From: Nocardioides ganghwensis
GTDB taxonomy: Bacteria; Actinomycetota; Actinomycetes; Propionibacteriales; Nocardioidaceae
Direction: 5' to 3'
Assembly (NCBI RefSeq): GCF_014779655.1
Contig: NZ_JACXYX010000020.1
Span: 1 to 64,000 of the forward strand
Length of the DNA: 64,000 nucleotides
This document shows positions 27,262 through 35,316 of this stretch, one piece after another; position 1 is the stretch's first letter; each line of letters opens with the position of its first letter. A model generated the notes under the pieces. It saw only the letters and a list, made by a program, of their open reading frames with translations. It did not search any database and was not told the DNA's origin. Position numbers and translations under genes: made by a program.

Positions 27262-27498
27262 TCAGTCCTCCGGCAGGTCCGCGAAGGCCTGCTTCATCTC
27301 GCGGTACCAGCCGAGCGACTTCTTCGGGTGCCGCCAGCGGCTCTTCATCTCGTCGCGGGCGGGCTGGTGGGCGGCGTCGCCGTCCTTCTCCGCCTGCTTG
27401 AGGTGCTGGTCCTGCGCGTTGATCACGTCGTCGTGGGTCTCGCCGCGGTGCGCGAGGTCGCACGGGCCGCCGAGCTGGCGGCAGGTCATGGTCTTCAT
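27262..27498 (-). CDS. DUF1059-like small protein
   Basis: 78 residues from ATG 27498, with GGAGGAGAACCC directly upstream. The start MKTMTCRQLGGPCDLAHRGE and the tail ending ALPED-like (AFADLPED) match the DUF1059 pattern of short stress-associated proteins with a CxxxGGxC motif (C6 and C13). The middle is helical and charged. Function unknown. It is on the same strand as, and 64 nt downstream of, the ECF41 sigma factor gene, so it may be co-transcribed with it. Confidence 0.75.
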   Translation of the reverse strand: MKTMTCRQLGGPCDLAHRGETHDDVINAQDQHLKQAEKDGDAAHQPARDEMKSRWRHPKKSLGWYREMKQAFADLPED

Positions 27499-27562
27499 GG
27501 GTTCTCCTCCGTGGGCTTGTGGTGGTTCGACGATCCGGGGGCTGCACGTGTGACCGGTGCGC

Positions 27563-28423
27563 TCACCGCGGCGACGCGCCGTCGCGGCGTACGACCCGGT
27601 CGAGGACGCCGGGGTCGGCGCGGAAGGTGATCGCCGCGACCCGGCCGGCCTCGACGGTGAAGTCGAAGACGACGGCCGCACGACCGCGGTGGAACCAGGC
27701 CGACGCCGGCCGGTCGCCGACGAAGACCGCCAGCGCCGCCTGCGCGCTGCCGTTGAAGAACGCCGCGACCTCGCCACGCCCCTCGATCGAGGCGGGCGTG
27801 CCGGCGAGGATCGCGGCCTCGTCGGCGCCGACGACGGCGTCGGGGGCGAGCAGCTGGAGCAGCCGCTCGAAGTCCCCTCCGCGGGCCGCGGCCATGAAGG
27901 CGTCCACCACCTCCCAGTCGGCGAGGGCGTCCTCGGCGGCGGGCTGGGCGACCTTGGCGCGGGCGCGCGAGGCGAGCTTGCGGGCGGCCGCGGGGGTGGT
28001 CTCGAGGACGGCGGCGATCGTCGCGAACTCGAAGCCGAAGCTGTCGTGCAGGACGAACGCCACCCGCTCGCGCGGCGAGAGCCGGTCGATGACCGCCTGG
28101 AGCGCGACTCCCACCGTGTCCGCGAGCGCGACGTCGTCGGCGGGGTCGCCGGGCCGCTGCGCCCAGACCTCGGCGCCGTCGTCGAGGTCGTCCATCGGGA
28201 GCGGCGTACGCGCCCGCAACCGGTCCAGGCAGAGCCGGGTGGTGACGGTCGTCAGCCACGCGGGCAGGTTCTCGATGTCGGTGCCGTCGCGCGTGGTGGC
28301 CCGGTCGAGCCGGAGCCACGCCTGCTGCACGACGTCCTCGGCCTCGGCATGGTCGGCCAGCACCCGGCCGGCCAGGGCCAGCAGGCGCGGCCGCTCGGCC
28401 TCGAAGGCCTTCACCTGGTCCAT
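27563..28423 (-). CDS. ECF41 (SigJ-like) RNA polymerase sigma factor
   Basis: 286 residues from ATG 28423. Sigma region 2 (RLLALAGRVLADHAEAEDVVQQAWLRL) and region 4 (LSPRERVAFVLHDSFGFEF ... AARKLASRARAKV) occupy the first 165 residues. A SnoaL-like/NTF2 C-terminal extension of about 110 residues follows, the hallmark of ECF41 factors, which use it in place of a separate anti-sigma factor. The linker WEVVDAFMAAARGGDF corresponds to the DGGGK-type regulatory junction but is not identical to it. Its own promoter at 28460-28487 has ECF41 motifs, indicating autoregulation. The target gene usual for ECF41 (a carboxymuconolactone decarboxylase, oxidoreductase or epimerase) is not next to it. Confidence 0.9.
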   Translation of the reverse strand: MDQVKAFEAERPRLLALAGRVLADHAEAEDVVQQAWLRLDRATTRDGTDIENLPAWLTTVTTRLCLDRLRARTPLPMDDLDDGAEVWAQRPGDPADDVALADTVGVALQAVIDRLSPRERVAFVLHDSFGFEFATIAAVLETTPAAARKLASRARAKVAQPAAEDALADWEVVDAFMAAARGGDFERLLQLLAPDAVVGADEAAILAGTPASIEGRGEVAAFFNGSAQAALAVFVGDRPASAWFHRGRAAVVFDFTVEAGRVAAITFRADPGVLDRVVRRDGASPR

Positions 28424-28459
28424 CACTCCACCCTTCGTCGATCGCATCATTCCAACCCG

Positions 28460-28487
28460 ATGACGAGCCGGGGGCCCGGGATGTGAC
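28460..28487 (-). promoter_or_regulatory. ECF41/SigJ-type promoter upstream of its sigma factor
   Basis: On the minus strand GTCACA (28487-28482), 16 nt, CGTCAT (28465-28460), 36 nt before the sigma gene start. SigJ/ECF41 promoters are described as (T)GTCACA-N16-CGTC, so the match is almost exact. The divergent lipoprotein gene starts at 28512, 25 bp away, so binding here could also affect it. Confidence 0.75.
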
Positions 28488-28511
28488 CAGCCCTCCCGCA
28501 CACTGGAGCGC

Positions 28512-29672
28512 ATGGACGCCCACCGGCTCCGAGCCCGCAGGCCCTTCGGTGCCCCGGTCGTGCTGCTCGCAGCGGTGGCGGTGCTGCTCGCCGGGTGCAC
28601 GAGCGAGCAGTCGACGCCCGGCAGCCCGGACGAGGCGCCGAGTGCGACCAGTGCGACCAGTGCGCCCGAGCCCGCCGAAGACGCCTCCGAGGAGCCCACC
28701 GAGGAGTCCAGCGAGGACCCCACGGACGAGCCCGCCGAGGACCCCGCGGAAGAGCCGACCGAGGAGCCCGACCCGGTCGATCCGATCTCGATGGCCGCCC
28801 TGGCTCGGGCTGACCTGACCGGGGGCGACCTCCGGCTGGGGACGGTGCGCGAGCGGACGGCGGCGTACACGTCGTACGACGTCACCTTCGCCTCGACGAC
28901 GGCGGGCAGGGGCACGTCGCCGCTGCGGATCAGCGGCGTGCTCAACGTGCCGACCGGGCGGGGACCGTTCCCCGCCGTGGTCCTGGCGCACGGCTACATC
29001 GACCCGGCCGTCTACGTCCGCGGGCAGGGCATGACGCGCGAGCGGGGGTTCCTGGCACAGCGCGGCTACGTCGCCCTGCACGTCGACTACCGCAACCACG
29101 CGGAGTCGACCGACGACCCGCGGGTCGAGACGGCCGTACGGCTCGGCTATGCCGGGGACACGATCGCCGCGCTGCACGCCCTGCGCAAGTCCCGCGAGGT
29201 CCGGGTGGACCCCGACCGCATCGCGCTCTTCGGCCGGTCGATGGGTGGCGGCGTGATGATGAAGGCGCTGGCCGCCGAGCCCGGCCTGTTCGCCGCCGGG
29301 GTCGGGTGGGCGTCGGTGTCGAGCCTCGAGGCCGAGAACTTCGCGCAGTTCCAGCGACCGGACGCACCCCTGGCCGAGCTGAAGGCCGGCTTCCGTGGTC
29401 GGCACGGCCTGCCGGCCGAGGACCCCGGGTTCTGGCGTGGGGTCTCGCCGCGCCCGCTCTTCGGCGAGATCACCGAGCCGGTGCTGATGGTGCACGGCAG
29501 GTTCGACGACACCTGCCCGCCGGAGTGGGCGCGGGCCACGCAGCGGGCCATGACCCGTGCAGGCGTCGACGCCACGCTCGAGTGGTACGACGACGCGCAC
29601 GCCTTCGGTCCGGCGTTCGTCGCCGCGATGGACCGGACCGTGCGGTTCCTCGACGCCCGGATGCCGGCCTGA
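28512..29672 (+). CDS. Lipoprotein alpha/beta hydrolase (dienelactone hydrolase/peptidase S9-like)
   Basis: 386 residues from ATG 28512. Lipobox LLAGC follows a signal segment (PVVLLAAVAVLLAGC). A disordered Glu/Pro/Ser-rich linker with repeated EEPTEE-like units (about residues 55-92) leads to an alpha/beta hydrolase domain: oxyanion HGYIDP, nucleophile Ser in LFGRSMGGG, Asp in HGRFDDTCPP and His in YDDAHAFG. The layout resembles secreted prolyl-oligopeptidase-type or dienelactone hydrolase-type enzymes. The substrate is unknown; the enzyme would sit on the outer face of the membrane. It is divergent from the ECF41 gene. Confidence 0.86.
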   Translation: MDAHRLRARRPFGAPVVLLAAVAVLLAGCTSEQSTPGSPDEAPSATSATSAPEPAEDASEEPTEESSEDPTDEPAEDPAEEPTEEPDPVDPISMAALARADLTGGDLRLGTVRERTAAYTSYDVTFASTTAGRGTSPLRISGVLNVPTGRGPFPAVVLAHGYIDPAVYVRGQGMTRERGFLAQRGYVALHVDYRNHAESTDDPRVETAVRLGYAGDTIAALHALRKSREVRVDPDRIALFGRSMGGGVMMKALAAEPGLFAAGVGWASVSSLEAENFAQFQRPDAPLAELKAGFRGRHGLPAEDPGFWRGVSPRPLFGEITEPVLMVHGRFDDTCPPEWARATQRAMTRAGVDATLEWYDDAHAFGPAFVAAMDRTVRFLDARMPA

Positions 29673-29691
29673 CGACGGTTCGGTCAACAGG

Positions 29692-31113
29692 TCAGTCGAC
29701 GGTCCCGGCGGCCTCGAGCTGCTGCGGCGGCGCGGCGGCGTACGCCTCGGACAGCCGGCGGTAGGGAGCCGAGACCAGCGCGACGAGCACGGTCACGAAC
29801 ATGATCGCGCCCGCACCGAGGAAGACCAGCGCGATGCCGCGAGCGTCCCCGTCGCCGAGCAGCCACCGCCAGGTCTCACGACCCTCCGCGGACTCCATGT
29901 AGGGGATCAGCGCGAACTCCGCGATCGGGCCGATCATGAACGCCGAGATCGGGCTCGCCGCCACCTCGACGCTCTGCGCGAAGCCGAAGACGCGGCCCTG
30001 GGTGCGGTAGGGGACGACCCGTTGCAGGATCGTCTGCTCGGAGGCCTCGGCCGCCGGGATGATCGCCATGAAGGCGAAGAGGCCGAGGACGTAGAGCCAG
30101 GCCCACTCGCGCAGGGTGAAGGTCATGCCGAGCACGGCGATGCCGAGGTTGACGAGCAGCAACGTGCGGACCGGGTTGGCGCCGAGGCCGAAGCGGGCCA
30201 CGAGCCCGCCGCCGACCACGAAGCCCAGGCCGGTGACGCCGAGCACGATGCCCCACAGCTCGACGCTGAAGAGGGTCAGGCCGTAGGGGTCCATCAGCGC
30301 CATGTAGACGCCGTTGACGAGGTTGTTGAACGTCGAGAAGAGGATCAGCGCGACCAGTCCGGGCACCGCGGTGATGGCGGAGATCGCGCCACGCACGTCG
30401 AAGCGCGAGCCGGCCGCGTCGGGGTCGGGGTCGAGCTCCGGGATCGCGATCGGCGCCAGGTGCAGCAGGGACGCGCCCGTGAGCGCGATCGCTATGGCGA
30501 GGGTCCAGCCCATGCCGAGCAGGCCGACGCTCAGGCCGCTGAAGACGCTGGTGATCATGAACGCGATGCCCTGGACGGTGCCGACCAGGCCGTTGGCCCT
30601 GTCACGGCCGTCCTCGGGCACCAGCAGCGTGACGGTCGTGGAGAGCGCGATGTTGCGCAGGCTCTCGACCACCCCGCCGACGAGGATGACCGCGGCGAAC
30701 AGCCAGAACCAGGGGCTGCCCCAGTCGGCCAGCCGGTCCTCGCCGAGCAGCAGCCACAGGCCGCCGGACAGGACGTAGGTCACGAGGGTGACCGTCGAGG
30801 AGGCGACCATCACCTGCTTCTTGCGGTGCCGGTCGACGAGCGTGCCGAAGTAGGTGCCGAAGACGGCGGTGAAGAGCATGAAGCCGCCGCCGATGATGGC
30901 CGTGGCCATCACCGAGCGGGTCTCGAGGTAGGCCCAGAAGGTGAGTGCGAACCAGAGGAAGCTCGACGTCACGTTGGCGACGAGGGTGTTGGCGAGGACC
31001 CGCCGGAAGGCGCGCAGCGTCTCGGCACCGCGTGTCACACCCGGCGGCAGGTGTGCCTCCACCTGCGGGGCTGCGGGGTCCGCCGGGATCGGGTCGAGGT
31101 CGTCCAGGGGCAC
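29692..31113 (-). CDS. MFS transporter (enterobactin exporter-like)
   Basis: 473 residues from GTG 31113. Twelve predicted transmembrane helices; the cytoplasmic loop between helices 2 and 3 reads GTLVDRHRKKQVM, matching the MFS motif GxLaDrxgrk. The early TLVANVTSSFLWFALTFWAY and the overall pattern resemble EntS-type exporters (MFS_3). It probably moves a small molecule outward; the cargo is not evident because no biosynthetic genes are adjacent. It converges with the lipoprotein hydrolase (19-bp gap) and is divergent from the PAP2 gene (107 bp). Confidence 0.85.
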   Translation of the reverse strand: MPLDDLDPIPADPAAPQVEAHLPPGVTRGAETLRAFRRVLANTLVANVTSSFLWFALTFWAYLETRSVMATAIIGGGFMLFTAVFGTYFGTLVDRHRKKQVMVASSTVTLVTYVLSGGLWLLLGEDRLADWGSPWFWLFAAVILVGGVVESLRNIALSTTVTLLVPEDGRDRANGLVGTVQGIAFMITSVFSGLSVGLLGMGWTLAIAIALTGASLLHLAPIAIPELDPDPDAAGSRFDVRGAISAITAVPGLVALILFSTFNNLVNGVYMALMDPYGLTLFSVELWGIVLGVTGLGFVVGGGLVARFGLGANPVRTLLLVNLGIAVLGMTFTLREWAWLYVLGLFAFMAIIPAAEASEQTILQRVVPYRTQGRVFGFAQSVEVAASPISAFMIGPIAEFALIPYMESAEGRETWRWLLGDGDARGIALVFLGAGAIMFVTVLVALVSAPYRRLSEAYAAAPPQQLEAAGTVD

Positions 31114-31220
31114 GACGGAACCCTAGGACGACCCACCGACATCGCGCCTGCGACTTTCGACCGGCCGACGCCGGGGCGCTGCCGGTCCGCTGCTGTGACA
31201 TCGCGTGCCACGATGGCGGC

Positions 31221-32135
31221 ATGACGACCGAGCGCATCGCCACGGCGGTGCGGCCGGCTCGCGAGCAGTGGCAGCGCTGGCGGAGCACCGCAGCCTGCCT
31301 CGGCGTCTGCCTGCTGAGCTCGGTGGCGTTGGTGTGGTTGGGCGACCGCAGCCAGCAGACCAGGCTCGGGCAGGCCCTCGACCAGGCCGGCATGGACGTC
31401 GTCGTCGGGGACCGTGCCGCCACCCGGCAGCTGGTGGCCGTGCTGGGCAACGTCTCGCTGGGGTCGATCGCACTGGCCGTCGTCCTGCTCATCGGCACCG
31501 CCGTGCTGCGCCGCCGCTATCCCGCCGCCGCGGCGGCCGGCACGCTCGTCCTCGGCGCCAACCTGACCACCCAGGCGTTGAAGGCGTGGTCGGAGCGGCC
31601 CGACTTCGGCAACCTCACCGTCTCGAGCTATCCCAGCGGCCACGCGACGGTGGTCGTGTCGCTGGTGCTGGCGGCCCTGCTGGTCGTCCCTGGCCAGGCG
31701 CGCACCACGGTCTCCCTCGTCGGCTCCGGCGCGATCACCGTGACGGCGACGGCGATGCTCGTCGCCAGCTGGCACCGACCTGCCGACATCGTCGGAGCGG
31801 TCCTCGTGTGCCTGGCCTGGGGGACCGCGGTCCTCGTGGTGTGGAGCATCCTGCGCGGCGGCATGGCCGGCGTCGCCCCCGGCCGACCCCACCGCATCTT
31901 CGCCACCACCGGGGTCGTGCTCGCCGCCGCCGGCCTGCTCGCGGTCGGCGTACGCCCCGGAGGCGGCTGGTCGGGCTTCCTCGACGCCGGCGTGGTGCTC
32001 GCCGGCATCGCCCTGGTCACCGCCCTCGCGGTCACCACCTTCGCCCAGCTGTCCGCACCGATGGGGGTGGGTGAGGTCGGTGAGGGGCGGCCGGTGATCA
32101 GGTCGTGGCGCGCTCCTCGACCGGGACCTCCTTGA
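31221..32135 (+). CDS. PAP2 family phosphatase
   Basis: 304 residues from ATG 31221. Integral membrane phosphatase with about seven helices and the three PAP2 motifs: KAWSERP (motif 1, KX6RP-like but shortened), YPSGHA (motif 2) and SWHRPADIVGA (motif 3, SRX5HX3D type with His and Asp). Members dephosphorylate phosphatidic acid, undecaprenyl diphosphate or similar lipids. The C-terminal 90 residues add two more hydrophobic segments. The last 38 bp overlap the tail of the symporter gene on the other strand, a sizeable antisense overlap. Confidence 0.86.
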   Translation: MTTERIATAVRPAREQWQRWRSTAACLGVCLLSSVALVWLGDRSQQTRLGQALDQAGMDVVVGDRAATRQLVAVLGNVSLGSIALAVVLLIGTAVLRRRYPAAAAAGTLVLGANLTTQALKAWSERPDFGNLTVSSYPSGHATVVVSLVLAALLVVPGQARTTVSLVGSGAITVTATAMLVASWHRPADIVGAVLVCLAWGTAVLVVWSILRGGMAGVAPGRPHRIFATTGVVLAAAGLLAVGVRPGGGWSGFLDAGVVLAGIALVTALAVTTFAQLSAPMGVGEVGEGRPVIRSWRAPRPGPP

Positions 32136-33657
32136 TGGCGCCCGTACGCCGCCCCTCGCGGAACGACCGCAGCTCCTCGCGCACCTTGGGGAGCAGGATG
32201 TAGCAGGCGAGGAGGTTGACGATCGCGCAGACGAAGAGCATGGAGTCGGCGAAGGTGAGGACCGACGTGAAGGTCATGACGCTGCCGATGACGGTGAACA
32301 TGCAGAACACGATCTTGAAGATCGCCTCGCTGCGCTTCGAGCGGCCGAAGAGCTCGGTCCAGGCCTTCATCGTGTAGTAGGACCAGGTGATCAGCGTCGA
32401 GAAGGCGAACAGCGCGACCGCGATCGCGAGGATCACCGGGAACTGCGGCAGGAACGTCTCGAACGCCCGCGAGGTGACGACCACGCCGTCCGGGGTCGGG
32501 CCGCCGCCCGCCACGACCTCGCGCTGCTCGGCGTAGTAGGCCGAGTCGGCGATGACGATCGTCAGGGCCGTCATGGTGCAGATGACCACGGTGTCGATGA
32601 AGGGCTCGAGGAGCGCCACGAAGCCCTCGCTGACCGGGTGCTTGGTCTTGACCGCCGAGTGGGCGATCGGTGCGGAGCCGACGCCCGCCTCGTTGGAGAA
32701 GGCGGCGCGCTGGAAGCCGATGATGAGGACGCCGAGCGCACCGCCCGCGACACCCTCGGGGTTGAAGGCGCCGGTGACGATCTCGCCGATGGCCGCGGGG
32801 ATGTTGGGGATGTTGCCCAGGATCACCAGCAGGCAGGTGCCGAGGTAGAGGATCGCCATCGCCGGCACGAGCTTGGAGGTGACCTGCGCGATCGAGGTGA
32901 TGCCGCCGATGATGACGGCGCCGACGAGGAACGCCAGGACGAGGCCGAAGATCAGCGCGGAGCCGGACGAGCCGAGGAAGCCGTCCTCGCCACCGGTGAC
33001 CTCACGCGCCTGGGCGAAGGTCTGGTTGGCCTGGAACATGTTGCCGCCGACGGCCCCGAAGAAGAACAGCGCGACGGCGAAGACGATCGTGAGCGTGCGG
33101 GACACGCCGCTGCCGAAGCGCTCGAACGCGATGGGCAGGTAGCGGAACGGACCGCCGGTGACGCTGCCGTCCTCGTGCACCTCGCGGTACTTCACGCCGA
33201 GGGTGCACTCGACGAACTTGGTGCACATGCCGAACAGCCCGGCGATGATCATCCAGAACGTCGCTCCGGGACCGCCGAGCGTGACCGCCGCGCCGACGCC
33301 GGCGATGTTGCCGAGACCGACCGTGCCGGACACCGCCGAGGACAGGGCCTGGAAGTGCGTGACCTCACCGGGGTCGCTGGCGCGCGAGAACTTGCCGCGG
33401 ACCAGGTCCCACGAGGTCCGCCACGACGTGAACTGGATGCCCTTGAAGTAGATCGTGAAGACGACGGCCGCCACCACGAGCCAGAGCACGATGAGCGGGA
33501 AGGTGACCCCGCCGAGCGTCGGCGCGTAGAAGATGACGGATGCCACGGCGTCGGCGACCGGGTCGAAGGTCGAGTTGATCGCGTCCTCGATCGACGCGAG
33601 CCACTCCCACTCGCCCGGAGTCGCTTCTGCCGCCACAGCTGCCGCCTCGGATTCCAT
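32098..33657 (-). CDS. Sodium:alanine symporter (AGCS family)
   Basis: 519 residues from ATG 33657. About eleven transmembrane helices. The signature SSAVSGTVGLGNIAGVGAA (AGCS family, substrate and Na+ site) lies near residue 98, and GFQRAAFSNEAGVGSAPIAH around 325 is the second conserved motif. The protein co-transports alanine or glycine with Na+. An upstream ATG is 39 nt from the DinB-like gene stop; ACCCCTAGGGGT (33693-33704) in that gap is a perfect palindrome that includes the DinB gene's stop codon. Probably transcribed with the DinB-like gene. Confidence 0.92.
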   Translation of the reverse strand: MESEAAAVAAEATPGEWEWLASIEDAINSTFDPVADAVASVIFYAPTLGGVTFPLIVLWLVVAAVVFTIYFKGIQFTSWRTSWDLVRGKFSRASDPGEVTHFQALSSAVSGTVGLGNIAGVGAAVTLGGPGATFWMIIAGLFGMCTKFVECTLGVKYREVHEDGSVTGGPFRYLPIAFERFGSGVSRTLTIVFAVALFFFGAVGGNMFQANQTFAQAREVTGGEDGFLGSSGSALIFGLVLAFLVGAVIIGGITSIAQVTSKLVPAMAILYLGTCLLVILGNIPNIPAAIGEIVTGAFNPEGVAGGALGVLIIGFQRAAFSNEAGVGSAPIAHSAVKTKHPVSEGFVALLEPFIDTVVICTMTALTIVIADSAYYAEQREVVAGGGPTPDGVVVTSRAFETFLPQFPVILAIAVALFAFSTLITWSYYTMKAWTELFGRSKRSEAIFKIVFCMFTVIGSVMTFTSVLTFADSMLFVCAIVNLLACYILLPKVREELRSFREGRRTGAIKEVPVEERATT

Positions 33658-33696
33658 CCGCCGAATGGAACCAGTGATCGGCGCGGACCTCAACCC

Positions 33697-34320
33697 CTAG
33701 GGGTGAGAAGGATCCGGATCGGACGGCGGCTCGAACCGCTCCGCCACCCGCGTCAGCCGGGCGACGTACGCCGGCCAGTCGACGTCGGGCAGGTTCGCGG
33801 CGGCGACCGTGAGGCCGGCGGCGCCGTCGATGCCCTCGCGGAGGATGTCGGCGTGCCCGGCGTGCCGGGTCGTGTCGGCGATGACGTGGACGACGACCCG
33901 GTGGAGGGAGACCGTGCTCCGCTCCCCGGGCCACCACGGCACCGTGCCGACGGCATCGAGCGGCAGGTCCGCGATGGTCGCGTCGGCGAAGGCGGCCACC
34001 TCGCGGTAGAAGTCGACGACCTCCGCGGCGGACACCTCGGCGCGGACCCACCAGTCGGACTGCGGGTCCGCGTCGTAGTCCGCGTCCGTCACCACCAGCG
34101 GGTGGTCGGGGTCGGGCCACTCCCGGCCGAACGTGGGTCCGAAGTAGCCGATCTCCACGTTGGCGACGTGCTTGACGATGCCGAGCAGGTTGGTGCCCGT
34201 CGGCGTACGGGGCAGTCGCAGGTCGCGCTCGCCCACCCCCTCGAGCTTCCAGAGCAGCGCCTCGCGCGACTCCTGCAGGTAGTGGTGGAGGGCTGCCTTG
34301 GGGTCGAGGAGGTCGGTCAC
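33697..34320 (-). CDS. DinB/DUF664 four-helix-bundle protein
   Basis: 207 residues from GTG 34320. Four-helix DinB-like fold, with conserved histidines in LLGIVKHVANVEIGYFG, SLHRVVVHVIADTTRHAGHADILRE that fit a metal-binding triad. This DinB superfamily (YfiT/DinB, not the polymerase DinB) includes thiol-dependent S-transferases that use mycothiol or bacillithiol; mycothiol is the actinobacterial candidate, an inference only. It is the first gene of a probable two-gene unit with the symporter. Divergent from the MOSC gene. Confidence 0.85.
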   Translation of the reverse strand: MTDLLDPKAALHHYLQESREALLWKLEGVGERDLRLPRTPTGTNLLGIVKHVANVEIGYFGPTFGREWPDPDHPLVVTDADYDADPQSDWWVRAEVSAAEVVDFYREVAAFADATIADLPLDAVGTVPWWPGERSTVSLHRVVVHVIADTTRHAGHADILREGIDGAAGLTVAAANLPDVDWPAYVARLTRVAERFEPPSDPDPSHP

Positions 34321-34379
34321 GGCTCGATCATGCCCGCGGACCCGGACGATCGGCGGCCGGATCGCGCGGCACGTCCACG

Positions 34380-34394
34380 TACGGTCTCCGCGTG
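34380..34394 (+). promoter_or_regulatory. Leaderless promoter of the MOSC gene
   Basis: TACGGT (34380-34385) lies 6 nt before GTG 34392. Confidence 0.5.
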
Positions 34395-34838
34395 AGCTCC
34401 CGCGTCCACTCGATCCACCTCGCCCCGGGACGCCGCCTGCCCACGAAGTCCGTCGCGTCCGTCGAGGCGGAGGCGGGCGCGGGCCTGGTGGGCGACCGCT
34501 ACCACGGCAGCAGGCACCGGCACGTGACGGTGCAGGCGCTCGACGACCTCGAAGCCGCGGCCGAGGTGCTGGGCCGGTCCGTCGATCCCGGCCTGACCCG
34601 CCGCAACGTCACCCTGACCTGCGGACCCATCCCCACGAGGCCGGGCGAGCGGATGCGCATCGCGGACGTCGAGCTGGAGGTCGTACGGATCGCCGCGCCC
34701 TGCCGGCTCCTCGACGACTGGCTCGGGCCCGGGGCGATGCAGGCACTGCGCTCGCCCCGCGGCGGCACGGTCTTCCGGCTGCTGACGTCGGGCACGATCA
34801 GCGTCGGCGACGAGGCCGAGCCGCAGCCCGGCACGTAG
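34392..34838 (+). CDS. MOSC domain protein
   Basis: 148 residues from GTG 34392. A stand-alone MOSC domain: GAGLVGDRYHGS near residue 30, DPGLTRRNVTLTC and the conserved Cys in RIAAPCRLLDDWL (about residue 104), which in related proteins handles sulfur for molybdenum cofactor or binds molybdopterin-linked substrates. No molybdoenzyme gene is near. Its stop is 1 nt from that of the VOC gene on the other strand. Confidence 0.87.
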   Translation: MSSRVHSIHLAPGRRLPTKSVASVEAEAGAGLVGDRYHGSRHRHVTVQALDDLEAAAEVLGRSVDPGLTRRNVTLTCGPIPTRPGERMRIADVELEVVRIAAPCRLLDDWLGPGAMQALRSPRGGTVFRLLTSGTISVGDEAEPQPGT

Positions 34839-34839
34839 G

Positions 34840-35202
34840 TCAGGGGTTCTGCACGAGCCGCAGCAGGTTGCCGTCACCGTCGACGAGCGCCCCGATGCGC
34901 AGGCCGGAGTCCTCGGCCTTCGGCGGGTGAAGGCGCGGCCAACCGAGGTGGCTCTCGGGCAGGCCTGCCTCGACGCAAGCGGCGTACAGCGCGTCGACGT
35001 CGTCGACCCGCAGGCAGCAGCCGGCGGCCGTGGACGCCGGGTCCATGCCGGGGTCGGGGAAGAACTCGAGCTTCAACCCGCCTCGCTCGAGGATGAGCCA
35101 GCCCGGGTCGCGGTAGGTCGCCTCGAAGCCGAGCGCGGAGTAGAAGTCGGTGGTCGCGTCGAGGTCGCGCGCGGGCAGGTTGGGCGTGGCGTGGTCGACC
35201 AT
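34840..35202 (-). CDS. VOC (glyoxalase/bleomycin resistance) family protein
   Basis: 120 residues from ATG 35202. Single VOC domain with paired beta-alpha-beta-beta-beta units: NLPARDLDATTDFYSALGFE, LILERGGLKLEFFP, and GALVDGDGNLLRLVQNP. The arrangement with LELFFFPDP resembles bleomycin-binding-type proteins that sequester a drug as a dimer, but metal-dependent enzymes share the fold and the ligand is unknown. No operon partner. Confidence 0.85.
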   Translation of the reverse strand: MVDHATPNLPARDLDATTDFYSALGFEATYRDPGWLILERGGLKLEFFPDPGMDPASTAAGCCLRVDDVDALYAACVEAGLPESHLGWPRLHPPKAEDSGLRIGALVDGDGNLLRLVQNP

Positions 35203-35262
35203 GTCCTCACGCTAGGGCGCGCCGAGGACCTCCGCGACCGTCGCGTCGCGCCCGGACGCACC

Positions 35263-35294
35263 GCAGCCCGGCCCCCGAGCGGGGACCGGGCTGC
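35263..35294 (-). terminator. Terminator after katG
   Basis: Stem GCAGCCCGG (35263-35271) with CCGGGCTGC (35286-35294), plus an inner CCCC-gagc-GGGG. It lies just beyond the katG stop (35317). No U-tract. Confidence 0.6.
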
Positions 35295-35316
35295 CGGCGT
35301 ACGGGAGGCGTACGGG

